NCBI RefSeq assembly: GCF_005844425.1
Contig: NZ_SPHL01000014.1
Span: forward strand, 465-39,938
Direction of reading: 5' to 3'
DNA: 39,474 nucleotides
DNA from: Anaerofustis stercorihominis
GTDB lineage: Bacteria > Bacillota > Clostridia > Eubacteriales > Anaerofustaceae
Shown here: positions 25,050-33,963 of the stretch, in pieces
Layout of the letters: every line of letters begins with the position of its first letter
How positions within the stretch are numbered: position 1 is the stretch's first letter
Notes under the pieces: generated by a model
What the model saw: the letters and a program-made list of their open reading frames with translations, nothing else
Told to the model about the DNA's origin: nothing
The model's database searches: none
Program-made: the position numbers and the translations under genes

Positions 25050-25498
25050 AGCGTTACCTCCTCCCAACCAGCAGGATAACCACTCGGTTCCCAAACATTA
25101 TTATCAACTTTTGATTTATAAACTTTTCCGTTTGAAGCAATACAACACTCATCAATCATATACATACCACTTTGCCCCATAGGTGCAACATATGGTTTTG
25201 CTTTAAGAGGATTTTTTGTGTGGCATAAGCTCCACTGTGCCCTTAAATTTTCGGGGTGATCTTTGTAAACTGTGCTGTCATAAGGTTGTAATAACTGCCA
25301 TACTTGTCCGTTATCTTTTACTACCTGCCCCTTTGTCCAGTTTAAATACTGATGTAATTCGGGGTTAAAATCGGGAATATCATCTTCCCTGTCAATTATC
25401 GCTGTTCCATCAAGCTCGGGAGCTTTTTCTTGGAATAAAGTTGCAGAGTTTAGTCCAACTTCTCTCATTTTATTTAACACATATTCCTTAGACTCCAT
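25046..25498 (-). CDS. Phage protein with CBM5/12-like C-terminus
   Basis: The 150-residue protein has two aromatic-rich segments. The first is LNWTKGQVVKDNGQVWQLLQPYDS, and the second is GKVYKSKVDNNVWEPSGYPAGWEEV, which resembles a carbohydrate-binding module 5/12 (W-x-P...YPAGW). It lies among tail genes and overlaps the previous gene by 11 bases. It may help bind cell-wall sugar. The stop codon lies inside the final hairpin of element E7. Confidence 0.65.
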   Translation of the reverse strand: MESKEYVLNKMREVGLNSATLFQEKAPELDGTAIIDREDDIPDFNPELHQYLNWTKGQVVKDNGQVWQLLQPYDSTVYKDHPENLRAQWSLCHTKNPLKAKPYVAPMGQSGMYMIDECCIASNGKVYKSKVDNNVWEPSGYPAGWEEVTL

Positions 25499-25769
25499 AG
25501 CTGTTTACCCCCTCTCTTATTGCTTTTGCCAGCTCATCATAAGTTACATAATCGTTTCCGCTTGGCTCCGGCTCAGGCTTATTTTGTTCCTCTTCCCACT
25601 GCTTTTTCTTTTCTTCGTCAAGTGTTAAAATTCCGTTTTCATACTTATAAAGAAAACATGGTAAATCATTAAAATCTTCAACACTTAAATCTACTTCTAT
25701 ACTGTTTTCAACGTCTCCGACAGTTGCAAAAGCAACAATATATTTATTTTCATCTAAACTTATTTTCAT
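25488..25769 (-). CDS. Small phage tail-region protein
   Basis: The 93 residues form a likely beta-rich N-terminal half (MKISLDENKYIVAFATVGDVE), a charged linker (EEKKKQWEEEQNKPEPEPSG) and a short helical end. It starts directly after the fibre gene stop (TAAATG) and overlaps the next gene, so it is cotranslated. Similar small proteins follow fibre genes in Firmicutes phages, but no function can be given. Confidence 0.6.
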   Translation of the reverse strand: MKISLDENKYIVAFATVGDVENSIEVDLSVEDFNDLPCFLYKYENGILTLDEEKKKQWEEEQNKPEPEPSGNDYVTYDELAKAIREGVNSYGV

Positions 25770-26858
25770 TTAACGTACCCCCCATATTTCTCTAACGTAA
25801 TATTCTGTTCCACCGCCAATAGATTGTTCTGTTCTAATAATATTATTATGAATTGGAATATCTGTATTAAGTTGAGTATCTGATTGTTTAGTAAATCTTC
25901 CTGTATATATCGTAACTGCGTTTGCGTTATATGTTGTTTTTGGAACCGAGTCGTAACACAATACACTTTGTGTCGACATTTGGTTTTGTTCTAAAACTGG
26001 ATATATACCAGCACCGAAAGGATCTCCCGAAGTAGCAGAACTTATGTTAAATACTAAATATCTATAATTATTCATACTTTCATTTAATGTAATAACACCT
26101 GTTTTTACTGCTCCTTCAAATAGTAAAGTTCTTGTAATTTTTTTTAGCTCTGTGATATTATTTTGAATATTTAAAACTTCTTCTTTTACACTTGTAATAG
26201 TATCATTGATATTTTTCCCTTGTGCAGCACTTAATGCTTTATCTATTTCCGTACTTGTAAGATTATTAATAATTTCTGTATTATTAGCTCCATTTTCAAT
26301 TCCATTTAATTTAATTTTATCAACAGAACTCATAAGCCCGTTTGTTTCTGTTGTCACAGTTTCATAAGTCGTATCGATAAACACTGCATCAGGTGGAACT
26401 GCTGTTTCTACTGTTAAATTATTTACTTTATCAGCATTATTAGCATTCTCTGCAATATCAACAACACCGTCACCATCTGTATCATATACACTTTTTAGCA
26501 TATCACCACTTCCTGCAGTAACAAGATGTTCATCAATATAGTTTTGTAACTGACCTTCAATTTGTATTAAGTTTTCTTCAAGGTCGCTTTGTTCAACTTT
26601 ATCATTAAACTTTTCTACAACGGTTTTATCAAGTGTTTCAAGATTATCAAGTTTTGCTATGTAATCATCATCAACAAGACTTTTCCCTAATTCTTTGTCA
26701 ACTTTTAAATCAAGACTTGCATTTACATCTTCAAATCTATTATCAAGATGTTCGTCTACTATTTCTTCAAGATGAGTATAATCAAAACTTCCCGTATCTC
26801 CTTTATCGCCTTTTTCTCCCTTTAATACGGGAGTATCAACAATTAATTCAATTGCCAT
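25770..26858 (-). CDS. Phage tail fibre or appendage protein
   Basis: The 362-residue protein starts with a collagen-like GEKGDKGDTG (14-23). A long coiled-coil-prone region follows, then a calcium-loop-like DTDGDGVVD (126-134) and a repeat-like middle (TTETNGLMSSVDKIKLNGIENGANN), typical of tail fibres. A compact beta-rich C-terminal domain (about 240-362) probably contacts the host. AAAGGAG precedes the ATG. It is the likely receptor-binding component of the virion. Confidence 0.78.
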   Translation of the reverse strand: MAIELIVDTPVLKGEKGDKGDTGSFDYTHLEEIVDEHLDNRFEDVNASLDLKVDKELGKSLVDDDYIAKLDNLETLDKTVVEKFNDKVEQSDLEENLIQIEGQLQNYIDEHLVTAGSGDMLKSVYDTDGDGVVDIAENANNADKVNNLTVETAVPPDAVFIDTTYETVTTETNGLMSSVDKIKLNGIENGANNTEIINNLTSTEIDKALSAAQGKNINDTITSVKEEVLNIQNNITELKKITRTLLFEGAVKTGVITLNESMNNYRYLVFNISSATSGDPFGAGIYPVLEQNQMSTQSVLCYDSVPKTTYNANAVTIYTGRFTKQSDTQLNTDIPIHNNIIRTEQSIGGGTEYYVREIWGVR

Positions 26859-26871
26859 TTTTTTCTCCTTT

Positions 26872-27201
26872 CTAAATGTTATAAGTATTTTTGTTTACAA
26901 CTTCGCCTATTTCTAAATTTCCTATATCCGTTGAATAACTATCTCCTGTTTTATAAATAAACTTCACATCATATTCCACATCATCGCCTTCTCTAAATCT
27001 TGTCATGTCTTCCTGAGAAAAAGGAACGAGAAAACCTCGCTCCTTTTCAAAATAACTTACTTCACCCGGATATTCTTTTATTAACTGTTTTACACCTCTT
27101 CCAAAAGAAAAAAGCACCTTAGATATAATGCTTAAATCTAAAATGCTCTCTTCACTTACTTTAAAAAATAAATATCCGCTGTTTGAATATTTTATCTGCA
27201 T
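26872..27201 (-). CDS. Small phage structural-region protein
   Basis: The 109 residues are mostly beta-strand-like (MQIKYSNSGYLFFKVSEESILDLS, DDVEYDVKFIYKTGDSYSTD), with AGGAGG upstream. It sits in the late operon between the 190-residue and fibre genes. A minor tail or appendage protein is likely; the family is not recognised. Confidence 0.6.
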   Translation of the reverse strand: MQIKYSNSGYLFFKVSEESILDLSIISKVLFSFGRGVKQLIKEYPGEVSYFEKERGFLVPFSQEDMTRFREGDDVEYDVKFIYKTGDSYSTDIGNLEIGEVVNKNTYNI

Positions 27202-27213
27202 AATTCCTCCTTA

Positions 27214-27786
27214 TTATGCTTGGGATTTTCTGAATTGAAATTCTTCTTTGTTTAAATCCAAATTTCCTTTTCCTAAATACCAATCCTTTAACCCTGAAGC
27301 AATACTTAGTTTTTTACTAAGCAGAGTATCTAAAGCTTTGTTTCTTGTATTCATTGTGTTATATGCAAGTTCTGCAAGTTTAGAGTTTTTGGTGTTGTAG
27401 GCTTGTGCAATTTGATTGTCAAAATTCATTTTTGCCTGTTCTGCCGTTGTTCTTGCCTGTGATATTCTGTTTTGTGCGGTTGTAAAGTTTGCACTTTTAC
27501 TGCTTTCGGAAAAACCGCTTCCGCCAAGACCGGCGCTTGCCTGTTTTTCTGCATTGTATCCATAGGGATTAATGCTTTTTAAGTAATCAGCATTTGCAGC
27601 TCTTGCATCACGGAATGCATCTTTGTCTGCTTGTACTTTCTTTTGCTGATATTCTTTTACTTGTTGATTAGTATCATTCGTTATGTTTGTTTTTGCCGAA
27701 TTATAATAATTATTTACAGCATCATTAGTATTTTTATAATACTTATTCGCATACGAACTTAAACCACTATATGGATTGCTTGCCAT
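27214..27786 (-). CDS. Helical phage virion protein, possible ejection protein
   Basis: The 190-residue protein is rich in Ala, Asn, Gln, Lys and Tyr, with long coiled-coil-prone stretches (DTNQQVKEYQQKKVQADKDAF, NRISQARTTAEQAKMNF). A glycine-rich break (SAGLGGSGFSESSKSA) lies near residue 85. Short helical proteins downstream of the tail hub in podoviruses are often internal or ejection proteins, which would fit, but this is inference from composition and position. AGGAGG precedes the ATG. Confidence 0.55.
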   Translation of the reverse strand: MASNPYSGLSSYANKYYKNTNDAVNNYYNSAKTNITNDTNQQVKEYQQKKVQADKDAFRDARAANADYLKSINPYGYNAEKQASAGLGGSGFSESSKSANFTTAQNRISQARTTAEQAKMNFDNQIAQAYNTKNSKLAELAYNTMNTRNKALDTLLSKKLSIASGLKDWYLGKGNLDLNKEEFQFRKSQA

Positions 27787-27805
27787 AATTTACCTCCTTT
27801 TTATA

Positions 27806-28636
27806 TTAACTTTTTACTATACTGCTTGATGAAGTTTTTAAATACGAACTCTTAACTTTGTATATGCTTGAAGGTTTTATATATACCCCTTTTACCTTTG
27901 ATATATTAGAAGAGCTTACTTTTATATATACTTTAGGTCCCCCATTAAAAGTAAGAGTTCCGCTTTTAGATAAAGAATTACTATTACCAAGAAGTGTAGA
28001 ACCGCTGTAAGTTTTTAAATAACAAGTAAATGTTATAGTCTTATCCTCTCCTAAAATATCCTCTAACTTAGTTAGTTCACTGCTTGTAAAAGATACGGTA
28101 TTCCCGCTTTTATAATTAGTTACGGTTTTTGAAAAAGTCTTACATTTTATAACTAAAGTATCATTAAAAGCTGAATTATATTTTGTATAACTTGCCTTTA
28201 TTCCCTTATATTCATTTACTATACTTAAAGAGTTTAACTTTGATATTCTCTTTATTGTAGGAAGTGTAAAGTTTTTTGAACTTATTGTAGCTGTTCCAAT
28301 TGCAACACCACTATAATGTTTAGCACTTACACTAAAATCTCCTGCACCTGATGAACTATGCTTTATGGTAAAATCAGCCTGTGTTAATAAACACGGATTT
28401 TTATAAGTATCAAAATTAGTTTTAGAATTTGTTTTCTTTACTCCGTCTACTGTTATATAGCTTATATGATCGTAAAAGTTCCAGTGTCTGTAACTGTCTT
28501 TACCTCTAAGCCATAATTCACAGTGTATTACTGTTTTATTAGCTTCTTTATCTTGACTTTTTACTTCCCATTCCAAAGATATATAAACATCATCGTTGTT
28601 TGAATATTTTCCCGTTACTTTTCCGCTGCTTGCCAT
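27806..28636 (-). CDS. Phage minor structural protein, DUF859-like
   Basis: The 276-residue protein opens with MASSGKVTGKYSNNDDVYISLEWEVKSQDKEANKT, resembling the start of DUF859 minor structural proteins of Firmicutes phages. It continues with beta-rich segments of Ig-like spacing. The C-terminus is a Ser/Lys/Val repeat-like tail (SSNISKVKGVYIKPSSIYKVKSSYLK). AGAGGTGAG precedes the ATG. It is probably part of a virion appendage; assignment is from pattern only. Confidence 0.6.
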   Translation of the reverse strand: MASSGKVTGKYSNNDDVYISLEWEVKSQDKEANKTVIHCELWLRGKDSYRHWNFYDHISYITVDGVKKTNSKTNFDTYKNPCLLTQADFTIKHSSSGAGDFSVSAKHYSGVAIGTATISSKNFTLPTIKRISKLNSLSIVNEYKGIKASYTKYNSAFNDTLVIKCKTFSKTVTNYKSGNTVSFTSSELTKLEDILGEDKTITFTCYLKTYSGSTLLGNSNSLSKSGTLTFNGGPKVYIKVSSSNISKVKGVYIKPSSIYKVKSSYLKTSSSSIVKS

Positions 28637-28645
28637 ATCTCACCT

Positions 28646-29032
28646 CTAATACACAAATACTATTGAGCCAATGGGAAGATTAGCTCCATAATTTGAAGTT
28701 GTGGGAACTGTTTTTGAAAATACTATTTTAGGTGATGTATTAACTGCTTCCGATGTACTTTCACCTACATATATTTTAGCAATAGTATTATCCACCCTAT
28801 TTGTTATACTCTCCATATCGGTTTTTATCTTTTCTATGTTCGTTGTGTTCGTGTCAATATTTTCTATAATTTCATCATTTACTTTAGGAAGCAAAACCGA
28901 GTTTAAATACTCTTTTATGTCTACACCGGCTTTATCAAAAGTCTGTCTCAATTCTTCACCTGAAATCATCGGTGTATCTCCAAGAGGCTCTATATTTCTT
29001 ACATCTTCATCAAATCCAATCAGTTTATCCAT
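28646..29032 (-). CDS. Small phage structural-region protein
   Basis: About 128 residues. The N-terminal half is charged (MDKLIGFDEDVRNIEPLG), a coiled-coil-like middle follows (ENIDTNTTNIEKIKTDMESI), and a short beta C-terminus ends GANLPIGSIVFVY. The ATG at 29032 follows AGGTGAATGGT; a TTG one codon upstream is an alternative. Position directly after the large tail protein suggests a tail or fibre-attachment role. Confidence 0.6.
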   Translation of the reverse strand: MDKLIGFDEDVRNIEPLGDTPMISGEELRQTFDKAGVDIKEYLNSVLLPKVNDEIIENIDTNTTNIEKIKTDMESITNRVDNTIAKIYVGESTSEAVNTSPKIVFSKTVPTTSNYGANLPIGSIVFVY

Positions 29033-29043
29033 CAACCATTCAC

Positions 29044-31134
29044 CTACCTTTTAATATAGTTTCCTTTGTAACCTTCCAGTGTGAAAGAGAAAAAGCCGAA
29101 AGGTCTCGATTCTTTTTTGTCAATTGTTTCGCCTTTTAGTTTTATTTGAAGTTCGTTAAATTTCTTTTGTTTCGTTTTTATTACACCATAGTTATTATCC
29201 TGATCTATTAAAAAACTTAATGTCCTAAAATCCAAATCTATAAATGAAAAACCGGCATTTTTATATGTTGTTATATACTTATATTCTTTGCTTTTGTTGG
29301 TTCTTATGTATATTCCAACACTGGAATTTCCCATTACTTTAAACTTTGCTATTCCACCTCTTTTGGAAGTTGTCTTTAAATGGTTTATATCTGAAAAATT
29401 ATCGGATTTTAATAAAATATAGTTTTCCATATTTTCTTCATTATCCTTATACAAGGTTTCATCAAATACGCATATATGCCCTCCGTCTGTTGCAAAATAA
29501 AGTTTATTGTCAAAAGATTTTAGATATATACCCTTATATTCATTTCTTTGTTCATCAAATACTCTAAGTCCTTCAAAATAAAACCATTCATACTCATAAC
29601 CTTTATTTACTTCAAAAGTCTTTCTGCTATCTGCAAGATACATATTTCCGTTTATAAGAATACATAAATACCCTTTGTATATATCCATAGATGCATCAAG
29701 ATATTTATCTTCATTTGTCATTTTAGGATTAACAAGGCTGGACCTTTCGCATACAAAGTCCGAAGCATAAATATCGCTGTTTAAGTCGGAATATTTAAGC
29801 CCATACATTCCTTCTTTCGTTAAAAAACATACATCATCTTTAAAGTTTATACTGCATCCAAAACTTCCAAAACTGCTTTTACCCTGCTTTACGGGATAAG
29901 TTTTATAGTATTTTGTTTCCGATTTACCTTGAATATTTGTTATTGTAATCTGCTCAGTGTCTGGCTTATGATAAAATAAATTATTGCCGCCTTCTTTTGA
30001 GTCCTTAAATACCCAAAGAACATTACCCGCAACCGTAATGGAAGTTATATCTTCATTATCACTTCCATCCTGATAATAATTAAGGTCAGAGATGTATTCA
30101 GGGTCGTTTAATTCGCTGTAAAAAAGACCATTTTTATATGTTTTACTACCGCTGAAAAATACTCTATTATCAAAAACCGCATTAATTTTACAATTATTTA
30201 TTCTGTCAGCGTACCCATCAACATCTTTATAAAACATTATCACTACATTATCTTGACCTAACGTATCAGCCATTGGAGGGGCTACGTTAAAAGTTATTGT
30301 TCCTTTTTTTATGTCAATTCCATTTTCTGCTAATTTAAACGTATCGGTCTTTGTTGTTACTTCGCCGGTCTCGGAATTCTTAACGTCATATGTAAGACTG
30401 GTTCCGTTTTTTAAGTCAATATAAGTGTCATTTATCCATGCTTTAACATAATTTATGTCGTTATTTTTAAATTCCGTTGTATCAAGAACATAAACCTTTG
30501 TTTTATTATCTCCGCTAAAAGAATTTTTTCTAAAACCCGTTAGAACATTTACGCCTTGATAACTTTCTCCCCCTCCGTCCGGAAGTCTTGAAATTGAAGT
30601 TGTAGGAATGAAAGGAATATCAAAACTACTTTCAGAATTTTCACTGTCAATTTTAAGAACCTGTTCGTTTATCCTTTCTTTATTACCTACTTCAATAAGG
30701 TTTTCTCCGTCAAATCTGTAATAAATTAAACCGTCATTTATGTATAATTTTTCGTTATACATAAAACTCATTGACTTACATTCGTTCATTTTATCCGAAA
30801 GTAAAACAGTGTTTTCTAAATTTATTTGACTAGGAAATTCTTTATATAAATATAAAAATTTTCCTATATGCACTAATGCAAGATTATCCGAAAGAGTGGT
30901 ATAAATATGTATACCGTAGATTCTCTTGTTTAACTCGTTATCTATTAAAGAAGAAAAATCAGCGATTAACTTATAACCTTCTCTTGTAACCACACACTGA
31001 GAATCATCAAGATAATCTTTCCACATATTGACCATCATTGGAGAGCGGTTATCACTAACATTTCTTGCCTCTCTTGAAAAATCCACGCCTTTTATGTTCT
31101 TATAGGTTCTTTTTATGGTTTCTGATTTAGCCAT
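29044..31134 (-). CDS. Large podoviral tail protein, gp10/nozzle-like
   Basis: The 696-residue protein starts with YKNIKGVDFSREARNVSDNRSPMMVNMWKD and VVTREGYKLI. This opening resembles packaged-DNA stabilisation or tail-nozzle proteins of podoviruses, which begin 'GVDxS...' and '...TRxGY'. Repeated beta strands throughout suggest a propeller. No tape measure or tail tube gene is near, which supports a short tail. GGAGG lies inside the end of the upstream gene, whose stop overlaps the ATG (TAATG). Exact equivalence to P22 gp10 or T7 gp12 is uncertain. Confidence 0.65.
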   Translation of the reverse strand: MAKSETIKRTYKNIKGVDFSREARNVSDNRSPMMVNMWKDYLDDSQCVVTREGYKLIADFSSLIDNELNKRIYGIHIYTTLSDNLALVHIGKFLYLYKEFPSQINLENTVLLSDKMNECKSMSFMYNEKLYINDGLIYYRFDGENLIEVGNKERINEQVLKIDSENSESSFDIPFIPTTSISRLPDGGGESYQGVNVLTGFRKNSFSGDNKTKVYVLDTTEFKNNDINYVKAWINDTYIDLKNGTSLTYDVKNSETGEVTTKTDTFKLAENGIDIKKGTITFNVAPPMADTLGQDNVVIMFYKDVDGYADRINNCKINAVFDNRVFFSGSKTYKNGLFYSELNDPEYISDLNYYQDGSDNEDITSITVAGNVLWVFKDSKEGGNNLFYHKPDTEQITITNIQGKSETKYYKTYPVKQGKSSFGSFGCSINFKDDVCFLTKEGMYGLKYSDLNSDIYASDFVCERSSLVNPKMTNEDKYLDASMDIYKGYLCILINGNMYLADSRKTFEVNKGYEYEWFYFEGLRVFDEQRNEYKGIYLKSFDNKLYFATDGGHICVFDETLYKDNEENMENYILLKSDNFSDINHLKTTSKRGGIAKFKVMGNSSVGIYIRTNKSKEYKYITTYKNAGFSFIDLDFRTLSFLIDQDNNYGVIKTKQKKFNELQIKLKGETIDKKESRPFGFFSFTLEGYKGNYIKR

Positions 31135-31745
31135 TATAAACCTCCGCCGTAGATTTTTACGGGTCTTACTATTCCCATTACACCGTTTTTCGTTATATCA
31201 AGTGCCGAAATTATCTTTGCTGCCTTTTGGTCAAAGGCTGTATAATCTGCTCCGACATCTGTTTTTAAAACATCGCTTGCAACATGATAACAAAGAACAA
31301 TAACCGAATTTACATCAAGGTCAAGTTCCGTTTCGTCAAGTTTATCATTTGGTATATCGCTTAAATCTTCACAGTAAGGCTTATACTGTGCTTCAATAAG
31401 TCCTTCGTAATTATTTTTAATATATAACTTTTTATTTAAGAAATAATAATCTATATCTTTATAATCTGACTTTATTACCCTTATTCCAAGAAACTTGGCA
31501 CAAAGTGAACCAAGAGAATAAGGCTTGTATTCATCTCTTGACATTTCATTATCAATTTTAACTTCGATTTTCTTTGCCTTTATATTTTCGCTTTGATTAA
31601 ATAACATTTGATAATGAATGTTTATAAGAGGAATAAGTCTTTTGTTTATATCTTCATCATCGGAAGTATACAAATCATTTGTAGAGTACTCTTCAATTAT
31701 CGCAAGAATATATCTTTTTATCTCTTTTATACTTCTTATACTCAT
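31134..31745 (-). CDS. Head-tail adaptor candidate
   Basis: The 203-residue protein is helical at the start (SIKEIKRYILAIIEEYS), beta-rich in the middle and ends GIVRPVKIYGGGL. It lies between head genes and the large tail protein, where podoviruses carry the adaptor or tail-tubular A protein. AAAGGAGG precedes the ATG. Family membership rests on position and general shape, so it is tentative. Element E8 begins 17 bases upstream of the start. Confidence 0.55.
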   Translation of the reverse strand: MSIRSIKEIKRYILAIIEEYSTNDLYTSDDEDINKRLIPLINIHYQMLFNQSENIKAKKIEVKIDNEMSRDEYKPYSLGSLCAKFLGIRVIKSDYKDIDYYFLNKKLYIKNNYEGLIEAQYKPYCEDLSDIPNDKLDETELDLDVNSVIVLCYHVASDVLKTDVGADYTAFDQKAAKIISALDITKNGVMGIVRPVKIYGGGL

Positions 31746-31762
31746 TATTTACCTCCTTTTTC

Positions 31763-31917
31763 TCTAAGGGGCTTTGCCCCTTAACAACCCCACGACTTTT
31801 TTACACGCCTAAAAAAGTCGAATAAAAGGGCGCCACTCGCCGTGGGGGCTTATAACGTGGTCGGATTTTCTAAAAATCTCTGCCCGAGATTTTTGAAACG
31901 ACCACTACCGCCACCCT
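31763..31917 (-). repeat. Structured repeat element, copy E8
   Basis: Arm 1: GTGGTCG (31857-31863) pairs with CGACCAC (31899-31905), and AAAAATCTC with GAGATTTTT, around TGCCC (GGGCA on the element strand, one change from GGGTA). Arm 2: CGACTTTTTTA (31793-31803) pairs with TAAAAAAGTCG (31810-31820) around CACGCC. The end hairpin is AAGGGGC/GCCCCTT. It is head-to-head with E9. Confidence 0.85.
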
Positions 31918-31987
31918 ACCTTATTATTGGTCAGGGTAATATTTAACCATATTCCCATTAATTTTGGTTTGGGGTTATAGTTAAATG

Positions 31988-32178
31988 GGAGGGGTAGCAT
32001 TCCAGCTCTAAAAATACGGGTAGTATTTTTAGTAAGCTTTGGAATGCGTTTAAGCCCTCACGGCGTTTGAGTGAAAGCCTTTTTTCCATATTTTTGGGCT
32101 TCGGCAAAAATATGGTCGGGTTGTTAAGGGTTGAAAACCCTTAAGTTTGGGGGTTTTAAGGGGGGGGGACTCCCCTTA
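31988..32178 (+). repeat. Structured repeat element, copy E9
   Basis: This copy has unique arm-1 sequence: GCATTCCA (31997-32004) pairs with TGGAATGC (32040-32047), GCT with AGC, and CTAAAAATAC (32008-32017) with GTATTTTTAG (32023-32032), around GGGTA. Arm 2: CCATATTTTTG (32086-32096) pairs with CAAAAATATGG (32105-32115) around GGCTTCGG. A second G-rich end hairpin contains the next gene's stop codon. Confidence 0.85.
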
Positions 32179-32526
32179 AGGTAACTCTATTACCCCAATA
32201 GAAACAGTTCCTGTTACGGTAACTTTAACTTTTCCTTTGTTTACTTTTACGTCTTTGTATTTACCGCTTTCGATTACAAGAGTTCTCATTTCTCCGTTTG
32301 GAATATCAAACTCAAATTCTGCCGCTTCTACTCCTTGAATACCATTTCCACTGTGTACTTTTACTTTTGCACCTTCTGATGAAGCCGAAAAAATCATAAG
32401 TGTTTTATCGTCGCATCCGTCAAAATCAATTAACGCTCCGTCTGTTGTGTCAATTGCTGTTAACTCAGGATATTCTCCAGGAGTGTTTCTTTTTATTTTT
32501 ACTCTTTCAATATTTGTTACTGACAT
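32176..32526 (-). CDS. Small head protein, decoration candidate
   Basis: The 116-residue protein is nearly all beta strand, with a C-terminal half of Ig-like look (KVKVTVTGTVSIGVIELP). It lies directly downstream of the coat gene, with GGGAG before the ATG. Small beta proteins in this position are commonly capsid decoration proteins. The stop codon lies inside the final hairpin of element E9. Confidence 0.6.
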   Translation of the reverse strand: MSVTNIERVKIKRNTPGEYPELTAIDTTDGALIDFDGCDDKTLMIFSASSEGAKVKVHSGNGIQGVEAAEFEFDIPNGEMRTLVIESGKYKDVKVNKGKVKVTVTGTVSIGVIELP

Positions 32527-32542
32527 ATTTTATTCTCCCTTC

Positions 32543-33361
32543 TTACTCTGCTTCGTGAGCTTTTATTGTATATAATTCTTTTGGTCTTACTGTTTTTGTT
32601 CCATAAACAAGTAACCCTTTTACAGCGTCCATAAATCTCTTTTCAGGTCTGAATGGCTCAACATTATCAATTTGTTTTCCCGCTGCAATGGCTCTGTTTG
32701 TTCTTATCATTAAGTAATCGTCTTTTCCGTCGTTGTATAAGTTGTTACTCATTTTTACGTAAGCATTTTTGTATTTACCAAGAATACCTTCTTCGATTAG
32801 TTTGTCGTTTCTTGTTTTTAATTCAATAATCTTGTTTTCAAATACGTCGTAAGCCCATGGAGTTAGCTCAATTACTACTCTTTGTGTCATAGGAACTCCG
32901 TTATCTCTTAACCATACAAGACCTTTGTCTACTAATTTTTTCATATCATCTTCTGTTGATACAGCTGTTGACGCTGAAAATTTACCTGCATTTTTTGCTT
33001 CTAAGGCAATGTCATATTCATATGCTTCAGTTAGCCCTGCTGTTGCTTCGGCTCTAAGTGATGACATTAAGCCCTTTCTTGATTGTGCTTTGTCAATATC
33101 ATCAACTCCAAAGTTAAAATATTTTGCCTTGTCGATGTCTAGATAAATACTTGTATCTTTTACATCTTCAGGATCGTGAATGTCGCTTCCGTCATAATCT
33201 CCGATTGTTGGTCTTGCAACTCCAAGAATTTTTACCTTTCCTGCTTGTTTAATGTCTCCGTCAAAATCATGACAACAGTCCTTGTCCAGTACTGCCATTT
33301 TTTCCAAATCTCTTAGTATGTTTGCACTCCATACTGTCGCTTTAAAATTGTTATAACTCAT
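32543..33361 (-). CDS. Phage major coat protein candidate
   Basis: The 272-residue protein resembles small HK97-fold coat proteins. The N-terminal helix (FKATVWSANILRDLEKMAVL) is followed by a beta-rich stretch with GDI and GVARPTIGDYDG. A helical spine lies around residues 100-155 (KGLMSSLRAEATAGLTEAYEYDIALEA), and a C-terminal segment reads VEPFRPEKRFMDAVKGLLVYGTKTVRPKELY. P22-like or related coats share this order. GAGAGG precedes the ATG. A strong terminator-like hairpin lies only 22 bases upstream of the start. Confidence 0.78.
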   Translation of the reverse strand: MSYNNFKATVWSANILRDLEKMAVLDKDCCHDFDGDIKQAGKVKILGVARPTIGDYDGSDIHDPEDVKDTSIYLDIDKAKYFNFGVDDIDKAQSRKGLMSSLRAEATAGLTEAYEYDIALEAKNAGKFSASTAVSTEDDMKKLVDKGLVWLRDNGVPMTQRVVIELTPWAYDVFENKIIELKTRNDKLIEEGILGKYKNAYVKMSNNLYNDGKDDYLMIRTNRAIAAGKQIDNVEPFRPEKRFMDAVKGLLVYGTKTVRPKELYTIKAHEAE

Positions 33362-33382
33362 ATTTTCCTCTCTTTCTTTTAT

Positions 33383-33410
33383 AAAAAAAAGAAGTAACTT
33401 ATGTTACTTC
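33383..33410 (-). terminator. Terminator just upstream of the coat gene
   Basis: On the minus strand GAAGTAAC-ATAA-GTTACTTC is followed by eight T residues, the textbook intrinsic form. It ends only 22 bases before the coat ATG, so it could attenuate or shield the coat transcript. Confidence 0.85.
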
Positions 33411-33639
33411 CCTCATTTTTTCGATATTTTGATAAATATTTTCCCTTTCCCTCCCATTACTTTTCTTTATCCTGTATTTATCAAATATATCTTTTGATAA
33501 TAAATTTATGTTTTTAAATATGCTTTTCTTAAACTTAACACCTCATACCTTCATCCCACGCCTAACCTCGTTTATAGAAAAGTAACTTTAATATAATAAA
33601 ATTTACCCTCAACTAAAAACCATGAAACACAAAACCTGC

Positions 33640-33955
33640 ATTTCATCCCCACACCAACCCCCCCTATATAAATCCCATTCAAAATGAAACTTTCCATTTC
33701 ATCACCATGTCCCACTCCCTACATAAAACCTATTCAAAGTGAAACTCCCCATTTCATCACCATGTCCAACACACTCACCTAAAAATTATTCAAAGTATAA
33801 ATTTGATTTTATTACATTGTCCCACCCTTTAACATAAACATCATTTAACGTAAAACTTAAATTTCACCATGATGTCCCACACCCCTAACATAAAACCCAT
33901 TTAAAGTGAAACGTCCCATTTCATCGCCATGTTCCACTCCCTACCATAAAACCAA
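33640..33955. repeat. Degenerate ~55-bp tandem repeats, array 2
   Basis: About six units are anchored by ATGTCCCAC-like cores at 33707, 33762, 33816, 33872 and 33929 (spacing 54-57), with a weaker one near 33651. The unit continues as ACATAAAACC, ATTCAAAGTGAAAC and ATTTCATCACC; GTGAAA and TTTCATCAC are partly complementary. It is related to array 1 and leads into element E10. The stretch 33420-33640 is A/T- and C-rich with no gene seen. Confidence 0.75.
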
Positions 33956-33963
33956 TAAGCAGA

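Noticed and set aside
25766-25966. 66-residue minus-strand frame in the fibre gene
   Set aside because: Alternative frame inside the tail fibre coding sequence; no ribosome site and no independent support.
23040-33955. The ~55-bp tandem arrays as CRISPR arrays
   Set aside because: Spacing is CRISPR-like, but nearly the whole unit is conserved between copies, so there are no unique spacers.
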